A DNA stretch of 64,000 nucleotides from Druceiella hillmani (taxonomy: Eukaryota > Arthropoda > Insecta > Lepidoptera > Hepialidae), in the NCBI GenBank assembly GCA_039881145.1, contig JAYKKI010000128.1, positions 1,021,001 to 1,085,000 on the forward strand, given 5' to 3'. Made by a program: the position numbers and the translations under genes. Positions 11,691 to 22,925 of the stretch are shown in pieces. The notes beneath the pieces were generated by a model. That model did no database searches, was not told the DNA's origin, and worked only from the letters and a program-made list of their open reading frames with translations. How positions within the stretch are numbered: position 1 is the stretch's first letter; the number at the start of each line of letters is the position of its first letter.

Positions 11691-13037
11691 TAGAATACCA
11701 ATATGCAAGGAACACTTTGTTTGTGGCGTCTTCCTACAAAATTTGTAGTACCAATTATTTAGTTATATATCATCATCTATCAAAGAGAGAAATATCAAAA
11801 TCTCTGGTAGGATTTTGGAATATATAATTGGTAGTTTCCATCTAGTAGTTTAAATAAATAGTTATATTTTGAAAACCGGTTAAGTACGTGTATTTATAAG
11901 TTGAGGTTCCGTTGTCGTTTCCGAAATTGTTAAATAATATATATTCAGATTCGAACACCCCGACAGTTGGACATGCTAATGGAGTTTTTTTAAATGAAAT
12001 ATTGCAGAACATATTTTAATAATTTATATTAATTTATCTTACATATAATAGTTAGTCGACTAATAATTATCTAATATCTGCATTACATCAGCGTAAATAA
12101 GATTTTTTAATAATTTAAAAAACCATGAAGTCGGGTTCCTTGAAAGAATTTATTTGAATGTACTTATCCAAACTTATTTTTAAAATTGTTTCCAATGTGT
12201 CACATAGTCTTGTTCGGTAAAGGGCGGGATAATTTTAAAAATAAAAAATGAATTAAACCTAACTTCATTTTAAAGGACTTGCCTAATCGTACCCCACCCA
12301 TTGAAGCATACTAAAAAATGTTTTCCCAAAAAAAAAATTGTTTTTTAATAAAATGTAGCGTTTTAAAAAAAAATTAAAGATATTTCGACATTAATTGAGG
12401 TTTTGTGCTGAAGCATACATTTGCAAAAAATTCATGTACATAGTAGAGATACATCACATTGTCGAAAGTATGAGGAGGTGATAGACTAACGGACAGATGC
12501 ACCGACATGACGACTTTATAAGGGTCATAATGTTATAAATAGATTTGAAATGACAGACTGATAAAACTGTAAATATGGAAGTTGTAATGAAAATAGGCAC
12601 AATACTTGAGAAGAGAAATTGTTCCTGACTGATACAAAAGAATGTAAGATATGTTTATTTGAAGAAATTATAAAGTATCCTTGTAGTATAGGAAGTATTC
12701 GTCTTAGTATATGTAGTATCGGCACAGTCTATACAGATTATTTCTTAAGTTTGATTTAATGGCTTTTTGGCTTCACAAGCTCAAGTCCTTTCACTAAGAG
12801 TAATAATAAAATGTAATATACTTCTCACAAAAACAAGTAAATTTCTTCAACAGGAGAAAATTTGACTACAATTTCATAGCAGTTTGTAAAATAAATTTTA
12901 AGCAAATATCTTAACCTGTCATAATAACATTTTTTATATCCACATTTTACGTACACATAATAGTATCTTCTAAATGCTGAATATTTTCATTACGACTAGT
13001 TTTTAATTTATTGTAAAAAAATTTAATTTTTATATAG
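11691..13037. other. A+T-rich DNA with a family B-like tail
   Basis: At about 12470-12530 the sequence GACTAACGGACAGATGCACC, then GACATGACGACTTTATAAGGG, resembles the inner right end of family B elements (serial GGACAGA/GACA followed by TATAAGGGTTCC). The rest of the element is not readable. Elsewhere I see nothing. Confidence 0.4.
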
Positions 13038-13038
13038 C

Positions 13039-13100
13039 CTTCAAATATTATTTCATAATATCATATTTTTAATATGATATTATGAATTAATATTTGAAGG
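13039..13100. repeat. long A+T-rich hairpin
   Basis: The outer arms CCTTCAAATATTA and TAATATTTGAAGG are complementary. So are the inner arms TTCATAATATCATATT and AATATGATATTATGAA. Together they give about 29 nearly continuous pairs around a very short loop. Confidence 0.9.
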
Positions 13101-13117
13101 AATCTAACGATACCATA

Positions 13118-13445
13118 TTTATTAAAATCACCCCAGAATTTGGGGCCCGTTGATGGGTTATCTATATCTACATACATAAAATTATATCCCGACTTTACCA
13201 TAGTCGGGCAAAAAAATAATATTTCTCATTGTTTTTCATACCAACTACATCATGGTAGTAAAGTTATTTTTTTACAATTATTGCTCATAATATTTGTCAG
13301 AGAGATGACGCAAGCTATGTGTTGAAGTAGTTTAGGTACCATTCCCAATTTTACAACAAGTTACCATACGCAATTATATTAGTTTCAAACACGTATCGAC
13401 TAAGACATAAAACGAAAGTACACAATTAGTATAATGTAACCGTCA
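13118..13445 (-). repeat. interspersed repeat family D, copy 2 (inverted)
   Basis: This is the mirror partner of 10710-11090. Its plus strand contains GGGGCCCGTTGATGGGTTAT followed by CTATATCTACATA, the reverse complement of the most conserved block. It carries an internal hairpin (CCGACT-TTACCAT-AGTCGG, 13189-13207) that is not in copy 1. The copy is not coding: its frame has several stops. Confidence 0.68.
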
Positions 13446-16400
13446 AGATAACAGGAAATACTGTTTAATTATAGAAGCAATCACATTCCAAAGTTGATTT
13501 AATGGAAAATGGATTAATCAGTAAAACCGCAAACATGACCCATAAAAATATTATCTTAGTCCTGAGTAAGTGGCAATATTAAGATATTTATGAATATTGA
13601 CCCATGAAAATTAAATTGAAGATTAGAAACAGTTTTGTTATGATGGTTCTTACCTTTTTAATTGGTAAAGGAGTACCCACAAATCAATAGTTAAGATATT
13701 TAACTACAGTATATTTATAGAAAATATATTTCCAGAAAGAGAGGACAGTATTATCCAAAAAAGGAAATACAGTATATACACGCATAATTTTACAAATACA
13801 AAAAAGAGAGATAATTTCGAAAAAGAGCCATATAAGTGTAAATAGTTTAGAGAAAAAAAGTCGTAATTTTTCTTTTTTTTAATGAAGGATTGAAATAAAA
13901 TATTTTATTGTAAATACAAAAGTCATCTAATAATTCCAATTAATACACACCCAACAATTGTTAATTTTTGAGCAAAAAATAAAGATATTTTAACTGTCAT
14001 AAAATGTATCTCGTGAAATAGATACTTTTTGAATGGACGAGTATGAATAAATGAATAAAGAATTAAAATGTACAAAATGTTAATTTTCGTAAGTTTAGTG
14101 TGAGTTATGTCTAAATTAGGTAAATTGTTTAAGTTAGGTTAAAGTTAGCTTTGGTTGAGTATATTTTTAAAATTGTTAATACAATTGTCCGAAATATAAA
14201 AATAGTTCGTAAAATGAAAATACGATGTTCGCATTTCATTTTTCTTTTATTGTACGCATGAATGTACGCTTTTTGTTTTTTATTATTATTTATTATATAA
14301 GTAAATGTAACAAATTGGCCCATAAAAGTTAAGACAATGGAAAGCAAAGAGAAGAGGCGAGAAATTCTCCAAAAATGAAGATCGAGGACAATCGCCGAGC
14401 ACGGTACATAGAGTTTCTGTGTTCGTTCATAAAAATTGAATTATTCGACAAAGTATTTTGAAAACTAGCTTCTCGTGTTAACCAACCGACAGAAAAAATA
14501 ATCAAAATAGGCCAACAATTGCACACTGTATATTAGTTATGATGTAAAGATCAGCGGCCTAAGAGGCACGTCATTTTACAAAGGAAAATTAACATTATTA
14601 TAAACATTTTAAAACCATGTAAATAAGTGGTATCGTTTTTAGAGGAAACCATATTAAAATTATTTCCCGAAAAAGCTATATTAAAAGATGATTACGTGTA
14701 AAATTACTAGAGTTTAAATAACTTTTGTCGCTAAAATTCGAGGACAGCGTGCTAGTTAATAATAAAGCTTTTGGTGAGAAGCCTGAGGTGCAAAATTTAG
14801 TTTGAATATTTATATTAAATACTAGTGCATAATATTTTTTTAAACTTTTTAAAGCCATGGCTAAAAATTTAATCAAAGTTCTATTGCATGCCACTTTTAA
14901 GCTTAATTAGCCGCAAAATTGTATCTTACTCCTTGAATGTGATATAAAAAATGTTTCGTACGAAATATAATTTGAGGTATTGATATGAGAAATCTGTTTG
15001 CCAAATTTAATCCACGTGGATCCAAAATGATAGAAACTATAAAACAGTGATGAACGGATGGTTAAATATAATGAAATTCTGATGGTTCTTTCTTTGTTAT
15101 ACGATTGAACGCTAAAAGGAAAAGACCTTTCTTTCTATTAAATAAAATACTTTGCATCAATTTACTTACTTATAAAATAACATAATTTTTTAGACTATTT
15201 GGAAATACTCTCATGAAAACTCCGAGATATTAAATGAATTTCGGAAAAGTATGTTTTGCCGGTAGCACCGTCCTCCTATATTTTTTTATTATTTCAATGA
15301 AACATGTTTTCATAAATAAACATTTGTTCAAATCAAAGTACATTTCTGAAACGTTTTTGTGTCAATATTTAATAGTTTCCTAAACAAAAATATTTTATGG
15401 ATAATTAAATTATTACTTACAGCATAGTGTAAAACTAAGAAACATAGCCTACTGCAACAGGCAATAAATATTTCCCCAAAGAATCGCAGTTTTCAATGTC
15501 TCTTTATCCTATTTATTCTTTGTCATGGCAGAGCAGACGCTTGGTAGAAGTTTTATAAAACCAGAATGGAAAATTATTTTGGAATTTATGCAACATTTTT
15601 CATATTTTAAGTCAATTTAGGAATACATGATACGAGAATATTACAGCCTAGAGTTTTATAAGAAACTCAAGTACTATTTCAGCGAAATTCCTTTTAAATC
15701 AGTAATTTCTTTCGTAATATTTTAGCAAATAGGCAAACAGAACAAAACATAACAAGGTTTTATAAATATTAACACTCAAATCCCAAACAATTTCACAAAT
15801 AAAAATTGTCTTTGACTATATAATTTCCTTAAGAAGATATGACACTTAACATATTAGTAAAAGTTAACAGTTTTTAAAATATACTTCGAGAAATAAAAAA
15901 TATAAAATATACTTCTGAATTCCAATAATTTGATGGAATAAACGATCGTCGCCTACATTGATACTTTCGCAAATGAAAATCGGCTACAGTACTTTCAAAA
16001 TTAGGTAAATAGATCAAAAGATAACCATAACCAGAAAATATAGAGGGTGATAACCATTGGAAGAAATAACAACACAAATTAAATTTTAAACACAAGTGTC
16101 AAATTGATGTCTATTGCTATGTCTTCTAATGAATGTATGGCCTTTAAGTCATGATATATTGACAATAAACTAAACTGAAGTGTCCAAGACCGAATCATAC
16201 TTACATTTCACTTGATGTCCCAATTTTTTTTAAATATGACTATATAATACATTTTAATTTTTTTTATTAAAACAAACACAATTGCGTTAAACCTACATTG
16301 GATCAAATTTGTTCTAGAATTCCACTTGTTAGCAAAAGCCATAATTGAATTCTCCAAATATTATCCAACTTTATTGACTTAAAATTTAGATTAAACCCAT

Positions 16401-16815
16401 ACATTAAAAGACGAGTCAATAAATGCTAAAGTACGTAAAATACATTGAAAGCAAAGTGTTCGATCGATAAATTACATACAGCGATAGTCTCTGTCCAATA
16501 ACGAAGATTTATTATATTACGAGGAATTCTTTAGTTTTTATAGTATATCATTTTACATATAATGATGTAGAAGTTACTAGCTTATTATGTGGTTTAAATC
16601 GTCTGTGGTATGTCTGATTTTTCAAGCCAAACTTAAAATCTATTAAACTGATTTGGATAAAGTTTTCACGTGTAATTAGGTTATTTATGGAGAATAGTTG
16701 TGGAGTATTGCACTCTGCTATATGCAGGGCATCTGAGTAATAAAAATTAACGGCTTATTTAAGCATTTACGCGAAATCTATCACACATCAGCAGGGAAAG
16801 ACGCCGCTATATAGA
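13446..16815. other. A+T-rich DNA, no feature seen
   Basis: Minus-strand frames at 14129-14526, 14676-14894 and 15874-16095 carry no motif I recognise. No tandem array or shared repeat was found. Confidence 0.4.
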
Positions 16816-16817
16816 AA

Positions 16818-17508
16818 AAAACTGTCAAGCACGAGTGGAACTCGCACCATGAGAGTTCCGTACTCATTAAGGCGTTCATGAATGGTATTTACAAAATTGC
16901 AATTATTTAGAACGAAAATATATTGCCTGCTAAATCTTTCACAGGAGAATTTACTTGCCTTGTGTCATGCTCAATTTCATGACTATTGGTTTCGAATTAT
17001 TTGCGAGTGTCAAAATATGTGGTATGAATGACAATATATTATATACCATAATATATTGTCATTCATACCACTGATTCATATCTGACAGATATGGTATATA
17101 ATACATTTCCGTGACGTTCGGGCGCGTATTTAAAAAAGAAAATGTGTGATATAACTACAAATTAACGATTTTCGGATTTATTTCCTTTATTTGTACTGTG
17201 ACACCTTGTTTCTTACCAAATTTTTTGATTCTAGGTCAACGGTACCCTATAGGTTTTGATTTATTTGTGAGCGTTAAAAATGCGACATGATCGTAATTGT
17301 AGGGTCTTTTTGATTGCATTGACTTTGAAGCTTGATTTTTGTACAGCTCTAAGTAACCGTAATCCTAAGTGTTAGATATTAATTTAAATTTGATATCTTC
17401 ACGCGTTCCTGAGAAAAGGTTTCTTGATAGACAGACTGACAGGCGGATGGACAATGAAGTGATTCTACAAGGGTTCCTTTTTTCCTTTTGAGTTACGGAA
17501 CCCTAAAA
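16818..17508 (+). mobile_element. family B element, copy 2
   Basis: The right end reads CCTTTTGAGTTACGGAACCC preceded by GACAGACTGACAGGCGGATGG, and aligns with the right end of the element at 3956-4735. Inner shared blocks include GTGATATAACTACAAATTAA, CTTACCAAATT, ATTCTAGGTCAACGGTACCC and AGCTCTAAG-AACCGTA. The left part contains CAAGCACGAGTGGAACTCGC, the counterpart of a degraded CCAAGTACGAGT block in copy 1, but the far-left inverted repeat is missing. It has no transposase. A perfect snapback sits inside it at 17019-17071. Confidence 0.72.
17019..17071. repeat. perfect 23-bp snapback inside family B copy
   Basis: Bases 17019-17041 (beginning GTGGTATGAATG) are exactly the reverse complement of 17049-17071 (ending CATTCATACCAC), with a seven-base loop. 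The corresponding place in the copy at 3956-4735 (around 4525-4545) has only one arm-like sequence, so the second arm was added later. A smaller palindrome, CATATCTG-A-CAGATATG, follows at 17078-17094. Confidence 0.95.
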
Positions 17509-17509
17509 A

Positions 17510-18830
17510 ACATAAAGACTGGCTGAGTGATACATTTATCTTTATCTCCCATATAGCAGCTTCGTTCCCTGCTGAAAATGCAAGATGGATGGCGCTTAAA
17601 ACGCTTTAGTTAAGAAACAATGTGAGCTCAATGTCATAAATATATAAAAAAGTGAAGCACAGAAATACAATAAATACCGTTATAAAAAACCAAACCAAAA
17701 TGATTAATTTCATATATGCGAAGCTGGGGCGTTTAACTAATTTATAACAATCTATAACATTTTTTGTTTTAAGCGTTCACCAAGGTGAAATAATTGATTT
17801 TTCAGCAAGGAAATAAAACTTATCCTGTTATATAACTTTATTATAAAGAGTATATTCACGGGAAAATAAAAGAAACTGTCTTATCAGTATAAGCAATATC
17901 TACTTCTGTGAAATCATGTAGCTAACGCTAGAAATTCAAGTTCTTTTAAGGAGTCTAACTGGAAATTGCTGTATCGTGTTGCTTTGATGCGCCGTAAGGT
18001 GCTACATATATGCACGACAGTTAACTCTTACAGTAACCTTGAGGACAGAATGAGATGTAAGAAATATTTATTGATTCTAAGTTTCTTATTTTGTACTCAG
18101 AAACTCAATGGATAGTTTGCCGTACCAAGTGAATAACAGCTCGTGTAGTTTAAAAAGTTATTGAAATCGCATGTAAAATATCTTCTCGATTTATTGCAAA
18201 TAGTACGTATTATGCCACTATCGTAAAATAATATATAGTAGAGCAGAAAGTGAATAGTGACCATAAATTCCTTGCAGTAAGCCATGGAGCCTCTAATAAT
18301 CGGTGCACACTTAAACATCATATGGAATTTATTTAGGTCATATTCTGGCTCAAGATCCACACAATAGTTGTAGTCACAGTTTTATACGTGGGTGAACTTT
18401 TTTAATGACAAAACCTAACTTATTATGAATCGAGAAAGATTACATACAAAATAGTTATGTTATACATAAAATGGAAATGCCTTATTGTTCATTTAGAACA
18501 TATATATGAGAGTTGCGCGTCGTGTAAAGTTTTTCCAGTATGATTTTCATATTTTTCTCAGATAAATAATAAGGTATTATTCTATAAATACATAATCATA
18601 TACTTTTCCATGTGGAAAAATAAGCTTTGAGCTATATAAATTTATTCAATAATTAATTGTAAAACTATATGACCAGTTTGGTTTGGTATATCTACCTAAA
18701 ATTTTCCACAAAAGAAAATACCGCTATAGCTGGTAGGAAATTGACTAGCTAACTACTACTAATCCCGTGCACTTTCACGAATTTGCCACGATCATTTGAT
18801 TTCTCTTTGTTATAAGTAGTATACTAGTAG
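17510..18830. other. A+T-rich DNA, no feature seen
   Basis: An 87-codon minus-strand frame (18097-18360) is the longest here. It matches no family I know. Confidence 0.4.
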
Positions 18831-18891
<61 letters not shown>

Positions 18892-18922
18892 GTATGTATG
18901 TATATATACATACATATATATA
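18831..18922. repeat. (TA)n microsatellite with TATG/TACA interruptions
   Basis: The tract is a long TA run that degrades at its right end into GTATGTATGTATATATACATAC-type units. Confidence 0.97.
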
Positions 18923-20204
18923 ATTTTGTAGTGTACAATATAACTTTGATTTACCAGACTGATACACGCATATCTTTAATACACGAAATCGAAATTTTAT
19001 TTTTTGTACATACGTATGTTACATTACGCAAGCAAAGCTAATTACGTCGCAATCTATCGCTCACAATTTTTTTTGCCTTTTCTCTTAATACTACCATTAT
19101 GGTACTCCATTAAATGCCATTAATAGAGTACCATAAGTGCCATTTCATTGACAATAGTTTTTTTTTGGTCGTTCAAGTGAAGAATATAATATATTGTTCC
19201 TGTTTTCATCACAAGTACATATATATCATGTTTACGATATAAACAATAAACCGGACTGTATCAATATATTATTCAGCTTTTAAATAGTCTTTCACATTTG
19301 TTTTTGTTACTTCAATTTTATAGGAATTTCTTGATTATTAGTTTCATGAGTATGAAATTTCATTATATTTGTTTTTCAACAAACAGCTATAATTTTAATG
19401 CCTTGCACAATATGTGGCAATTAGTATTAAATCTTTATAGATATTACTTTAATTTGGTACAGAAATACATTTATTTTATTTCCTTTGTATATTAGTTCTA
19501 TTAAAGTTGAAAATGATTCATTAAAATTTTAGGACAAATTAAATATTTCAAAAAATATTTTCCTTCATAATTTAAGCTAGTATCTTCCGAAATATATCTA
19601 ATGAAAATACGAACACAAAAACGTTTTTATCCGTATGTTTCCGAAATTACTAAACCTACAAATTAAAAAAGCAGCGTTTTTAAGAACCTGCGTAAAATTG
19701 TGGGAAAATTATAATGCTGATTCTACATGCGACAGTTTTTTAAATATTCGCGATAATGTTTATGTCGTCCTACTTAAATTTATTAGGTGTTACTTAATAT
19801 TTATCGTAATAAGATTTATGATTAAATAATATCACTTTAAACGGGGTACCTACAGAATCCTCATTTCAGGCATTTGATCGATTTTTTATTTAAATAGTTA
19901 AGGTTAAAGAAATAAAAATTTGCTTGCGGCATATGTATTATTCTTAAATTATTCTGAAATCTTTTTACATCTCGACAAAAAGACTTAAATGAGAAAGGCA
20001 AGACTTTCACGAATCTATTTCACGTATTCCATTTACGAAAAAAAAATCATTGGGTTATCCATCAACATAAGGTAAAAATAATGAAGTCTCATATACGTAT
20101 GTTATTTATATATACATATATTTGAGAAAATCGCAGAAGTATTTTGCGGATGAAGAGGATCGCACCGTGAAAGAAGTACAAAATAACGCACATGTCACCA
20201 TTGC
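18923..20204. other. A+T-rich DNA containing one family E repeat
   Basis: A short inverted repeat (ATGGTACTC at about 19100 with GAGTACCAT at about 19127) and the family E copy are the only structure seen. Confidence 0.4.
19632..19830 (+). repeat. interspersed repeat family E, copy 1
   Basis: The sequence runs CCGAAATTACTAAACCTACA, then GCGTTTTTAAGAACCTGCG, then TGTGGGAAAATTATAATGCTG, then ATATTCGCGATAATGTTTATG, then ATTAGGTGTTACTTAATATTTAT. The same blocks recur in the same order at 44810-44900, 47880-48030 and 49300-49400. The 64-codon frame here is a shadow. Confidence 0.55.
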
Positions 20205-20420
20205 GAAGCAGTTAAACGAAAATAACCTCCACAGGTCCCGAGGCGCATAAAACAACCCTTTCAGTTCTCAAACTCGTTTACGAGTTTCATAATTAAATCA
20301 GGTGAAACATGTTTTTCACTTGTTCAACTTAATTTACCAACCCTTTGGAGAATACGTGACGCGAGAGTTATATTAGTATGGTCTATTTATTTTACACTTT
20401 ATGTGAAGCATGAGGCCGCT
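20205..20420 (+). repeat. interspersed repeat family C, copy 2
   Basis: This is the diverged partner of 5620-5890. Conserved pieces are AAGCAGTTAAACGAAAATAAC, AAACTCGTTTACGAGTTTCA, TAATTAAATCAGGTGAAAC, TTTTTCACTTGTTCAACTTA and GTGACGCGAG. AAACTCGTTTACGAGTTT is itself an 18-base palindrome in this copy. Function unknown. Confidence 0.65.
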
Positions 20421-21754
20421 ACACAAAATAAATTCGTAAATATATGCATCAAACCATTTCAAATATGAATATTAATTTTGTATAGGATTTCTGTTCGGCC
20501 ATATCTTTGAACTGTTGTGTTCTTGTTGACCGCTGGTAAGTTATTTCATAAACGTTTATATTACATACAGATTATATTTGATGGCGTTAAATTTGAAATT
20601 AAAAATTAATTTCTAAATTTAAAATTGAATCAGTGTTAAAAGTATATTTAATTAATATTGCAGTTCTTAGAATGAAGAATATGATCAAGTCACAAAAGCT
20701 TTAGCTCAGTACCCCGAGGCAAAATTTTCATAGTAAATTTTCATATTATTTTTAATTTCTGTATTAGGTTGGTAACGAAGAAACCCGTCATTCTTCCGGC
20801 GATTTCTGGGATTATATAAAAAGGTTTCATAAATCTCTAAGTATAAGTTGTAAAGGGCGCGATGTTGAACCATCAGTCAGCAATGACTGATGGAGCAAAA
20901 AATCTTTACATGAGTAAAAAACAAAAAAAACATGGAATCAATGAATTGCATTTAAGGTAAAAAACAAGCACACACAAAACGCACAATAATTGAATTGGTG
21001 AAGGCTTAATCTCTTGAGATACAGCCAAGAATTGGTTCTAAAGATTAAATCAAGAAAATGTTAATACGATTATTTTATTTTCATTCAGGACCGATTCTTA
21101 CATTAAGTTATTAAAAATTTAAAACAAGAGCATTAAAACAGGCCTCAGCTGATTATCTGGCAGAGCAGCTGTCATGTTCCCGTATTGCAATAAAAAATAA
21201 CTTCATGATTTTGGTTCGAAGTGAGAATATTCAGTTCGACTAACACGTGAACTAATTCTGATGTTCTGAGTGTCAGTTGATATGTTAATTAGATGTTAAC
21301 TTAACAGTAAAGAGATGTAGGTGAATAATTATTTTAACATAGGTACCTATTGCCGGAGAAGAAAGACTTGAAATTTTAAGATGTAATTTTTTTTAAATGA
21401 TATTTTACTCGATTTTACTTATAAAAAACTAAAACTTGATAGTAATTTGAGAAAATTAAAAAATATTACTTGATTTATAGTGCAGTTTTGAGGCAAAAAG
21501 CAAAAGCAGTTACTAAAGAAATAATAAGAGACGAAATGAAACATTTTCAAAAATAAATTGAAGTGAATTTCAAAATAAGTTTACACTAAATGTAATGAAC
21601 CGGCATTGTAGATTCGATTGATAAAAAACTCAGAAAAAAAAGTAGCGGGGTATTTCGTGCTCTTGTGTATTCGAGTAAAAATTATGAAAAGTCATCTTAT
21701 ATATATCTATAAAATTAGTCACCTTATATATATATATAAAATATTTATATATAT
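20421..21754. other. A+T-rich DNA, no gene seen
   Basis: Around 20871-20894, CCATCAGTCA pairs with TGACTGATGG over a four-base loop. A mariner-like start, TTAGGTTGGTAACGAAG, occurs at about 20765, but I could not find a partner terminal repeat. Confidence 0.4.
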
Positions 21755-21806
21755 AAATACTCCATTTCACATTAAAGACATCACTTTTATTTGAAATGGA
21801 GTATTT
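21755..21806. repeat. 15-bp-arm hairpin next to A+T tract
   Basis: AAATACTCCATTTCA at 21755-21769 pairs exactly with TGAAATGGAGTATTT at 21792-21806 around a 22-base loop. The motif AATACTCCATTTC occurs again, alone, at about 45991. Confidence 0.9.
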
Positions 21807-21965
21807 TTTAAAAAAAGAAAGGTTGATAAGAGAAAAAATATTGATATATACGAGTATGTATTGTAATTGTAAGTGTTGATATTTTACTCTCATTACCAAT
21901 TCTGCGCATCAACGATATTCTTCGTATTTGTCATTTATTTATCCAATTAAATATTTTATTATATT

Positions 21966-22216
21966 TGTGTGTAGGTGTGTGTGCATATGGGCGTGTGTGA
22001 GTACGTGTGCGTGAGCATGCGAGCATGCGTACGTGCGTGCTTGCGTGCGTGCGTGCTTGCATGGTTGCGTGCGGACGGGCGGGCGCGTGTGCGTACATGC
22101 TTGTTGCGTGCGTGCGTGCATGCGGGCGGGCTTCCGTGCATGCGTGCTTATGTGCGTGCTCGTGTGCGTGCGTACCTGTGAGCATGCGTGCGTTCGTACG
22201 TGCGTGTGTGTGTGTA
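21966..22216. repeat. degenerate (TGCG)n / GT-rich alternating tract
   Basis: About 250 bases are built from GTGTGT, GCGTGCGTGC, GCATGCG and GTACGTGC units. Purine and pyrimidine alternate almost throughout, and the G+C content is far above the rest of the window. The tract is open in several frames on both strands only because its units lack stop codons. The resulting Cys/Ala/Arg- or His/Thr-rich frames are artefacts. This composition is the classic left-handed (Z) DNA-prone kind. Confidence 0.95.
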
Positions 22217-22765
22217 AAAGTTTATCGAAAAAATGGTATTATTTAATTCAAAATCAGAAAATATTTAGAGTATTTTTAAAAATCATTCATCTTGATTTTC
22301 AAAATGCAATGAATTTAAAAAAGGGATTTAAATAATATAGTTAAAGGCGATATTGCACTCACTTTAGCTATATATTCAGTGGTCACATTTGAAGTATCAT
22401 ATCGCGGAAGACGTTGATAGTTGTCTGGATAAAAATTGCATTCAATGCGTCAAGGCCTTTGTACGTAAATAATTTTAAAACACATGGAATCAAAAGAATT
22501 GTTACACTCAATATGGGCCACCATAAAACCCAAGAGCTTTAATCAATTCAGTTAACATATTTTGTTTCAAATTATATTGGTCACAAACATAATTTGTTTA
22601 CACACGATTTGCACCTGGTATACGCTTCAATTATGCCAACGTTAATTTCGGCAGACTAATAGTTTTCTTTATTTTCATCTCTTCTAAAGAATAAAAACAA
22701 TATATTGAAATCGTAAAAAAATATATATTTTTATTTATAATTCACATTTGTATAAGAAAAAGCAA
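22217..22765. other. A+T-rich DNA, no feature seen
   Basis: I see nothing here beyond the run-out of the GT tract. Confidence 0.4.
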
Positions 22766-22925
22766 AGATCTTTGCTAATATCCCACCTGAAGATGTTGTA
22801 ATACAACGAAACCTAGGTCGTGGTAAAGAAATTAAAGAAAGTAGAAATAATACTACATCACGTAGTTTCATTTAATTGTGAATAATGAATTTCTACAAAA
22901 TTAACGCCAAATATATTCAATAATC
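22766..22925 (+). mobile_element. family F repeat, copy 1 (Penelope-like 3' region suspected)
   Basis: This is about 150 bases nearly identical to 31937-32090 and, inverted, to 31815-31920. It begins at a perfect 16-base palindrome (AGCAAAGATCTTTGCT, at about 22761-22776) and runs through CACCTGAAGATGTTGTAATA, CGAAACCTAGGTCGTGGTA, AATAATACTACATCACGTAG and AATGAATTTCTACAAAATTA. The very high identity indicates recent spread. There is no coding capacity. A CTGAAGA...GAAA core suggests a hammerhead ribozyme, which is known in the terminal repeats of Penelope-like retroelements. Assignment to that class is inference. Confidence 0.75.
22783..22823 (+). ncRNA. hammerhead-ribozyme-like fold, copy 1
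   Basis: In order: stem I 5' strand CCAC (22783-22786); core CTGAAGA (22787-22793, fitting CUGANGA); one extra T; stem II GTTGT-AAT-ACAAC; core GAAA (22808-22811); a tiny stem III ACC-TA-GGT, where the A and T are positions 15.1 and 16.1; then C as the cleavage-site base (position 17); and stem I 3' strand GTGG, complementary to CCAC. All conserved hammerhead positions are present. The deviation is the extra T between A9 and stem II. An extra base at that place is known in a viroid hammerhead. Very short stem III is typical of hammerheads in Penelope-like elements and retrozymes. Activity is untested. Confidence 0.5.

Noticed and set aside
13039..13100. microRNA precursor
   Set aside because: The stem is almost pure A/T with a two- to three-base loop and nearly perfect pairing, more like a snapback duplication. 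No expression or conservation evidence is available from sequence alone.
20765..20800. Mariner-like left terminus TTAGGTTGGTAACGAAG
   Set aside because: No matching inverted end and no transposase block (DD34D) could be read within the next 2 kb.
21931..22335. Six overlapping Cys/Ala/Arg-rich and His/Thr-rich frames on both strands
   Set aside because: They are open only because the TGCG/GT units contain no stop codons. Several frames on both strands are open at once, which is the mark of a microsatellite, not of a cysteine-rich gene.
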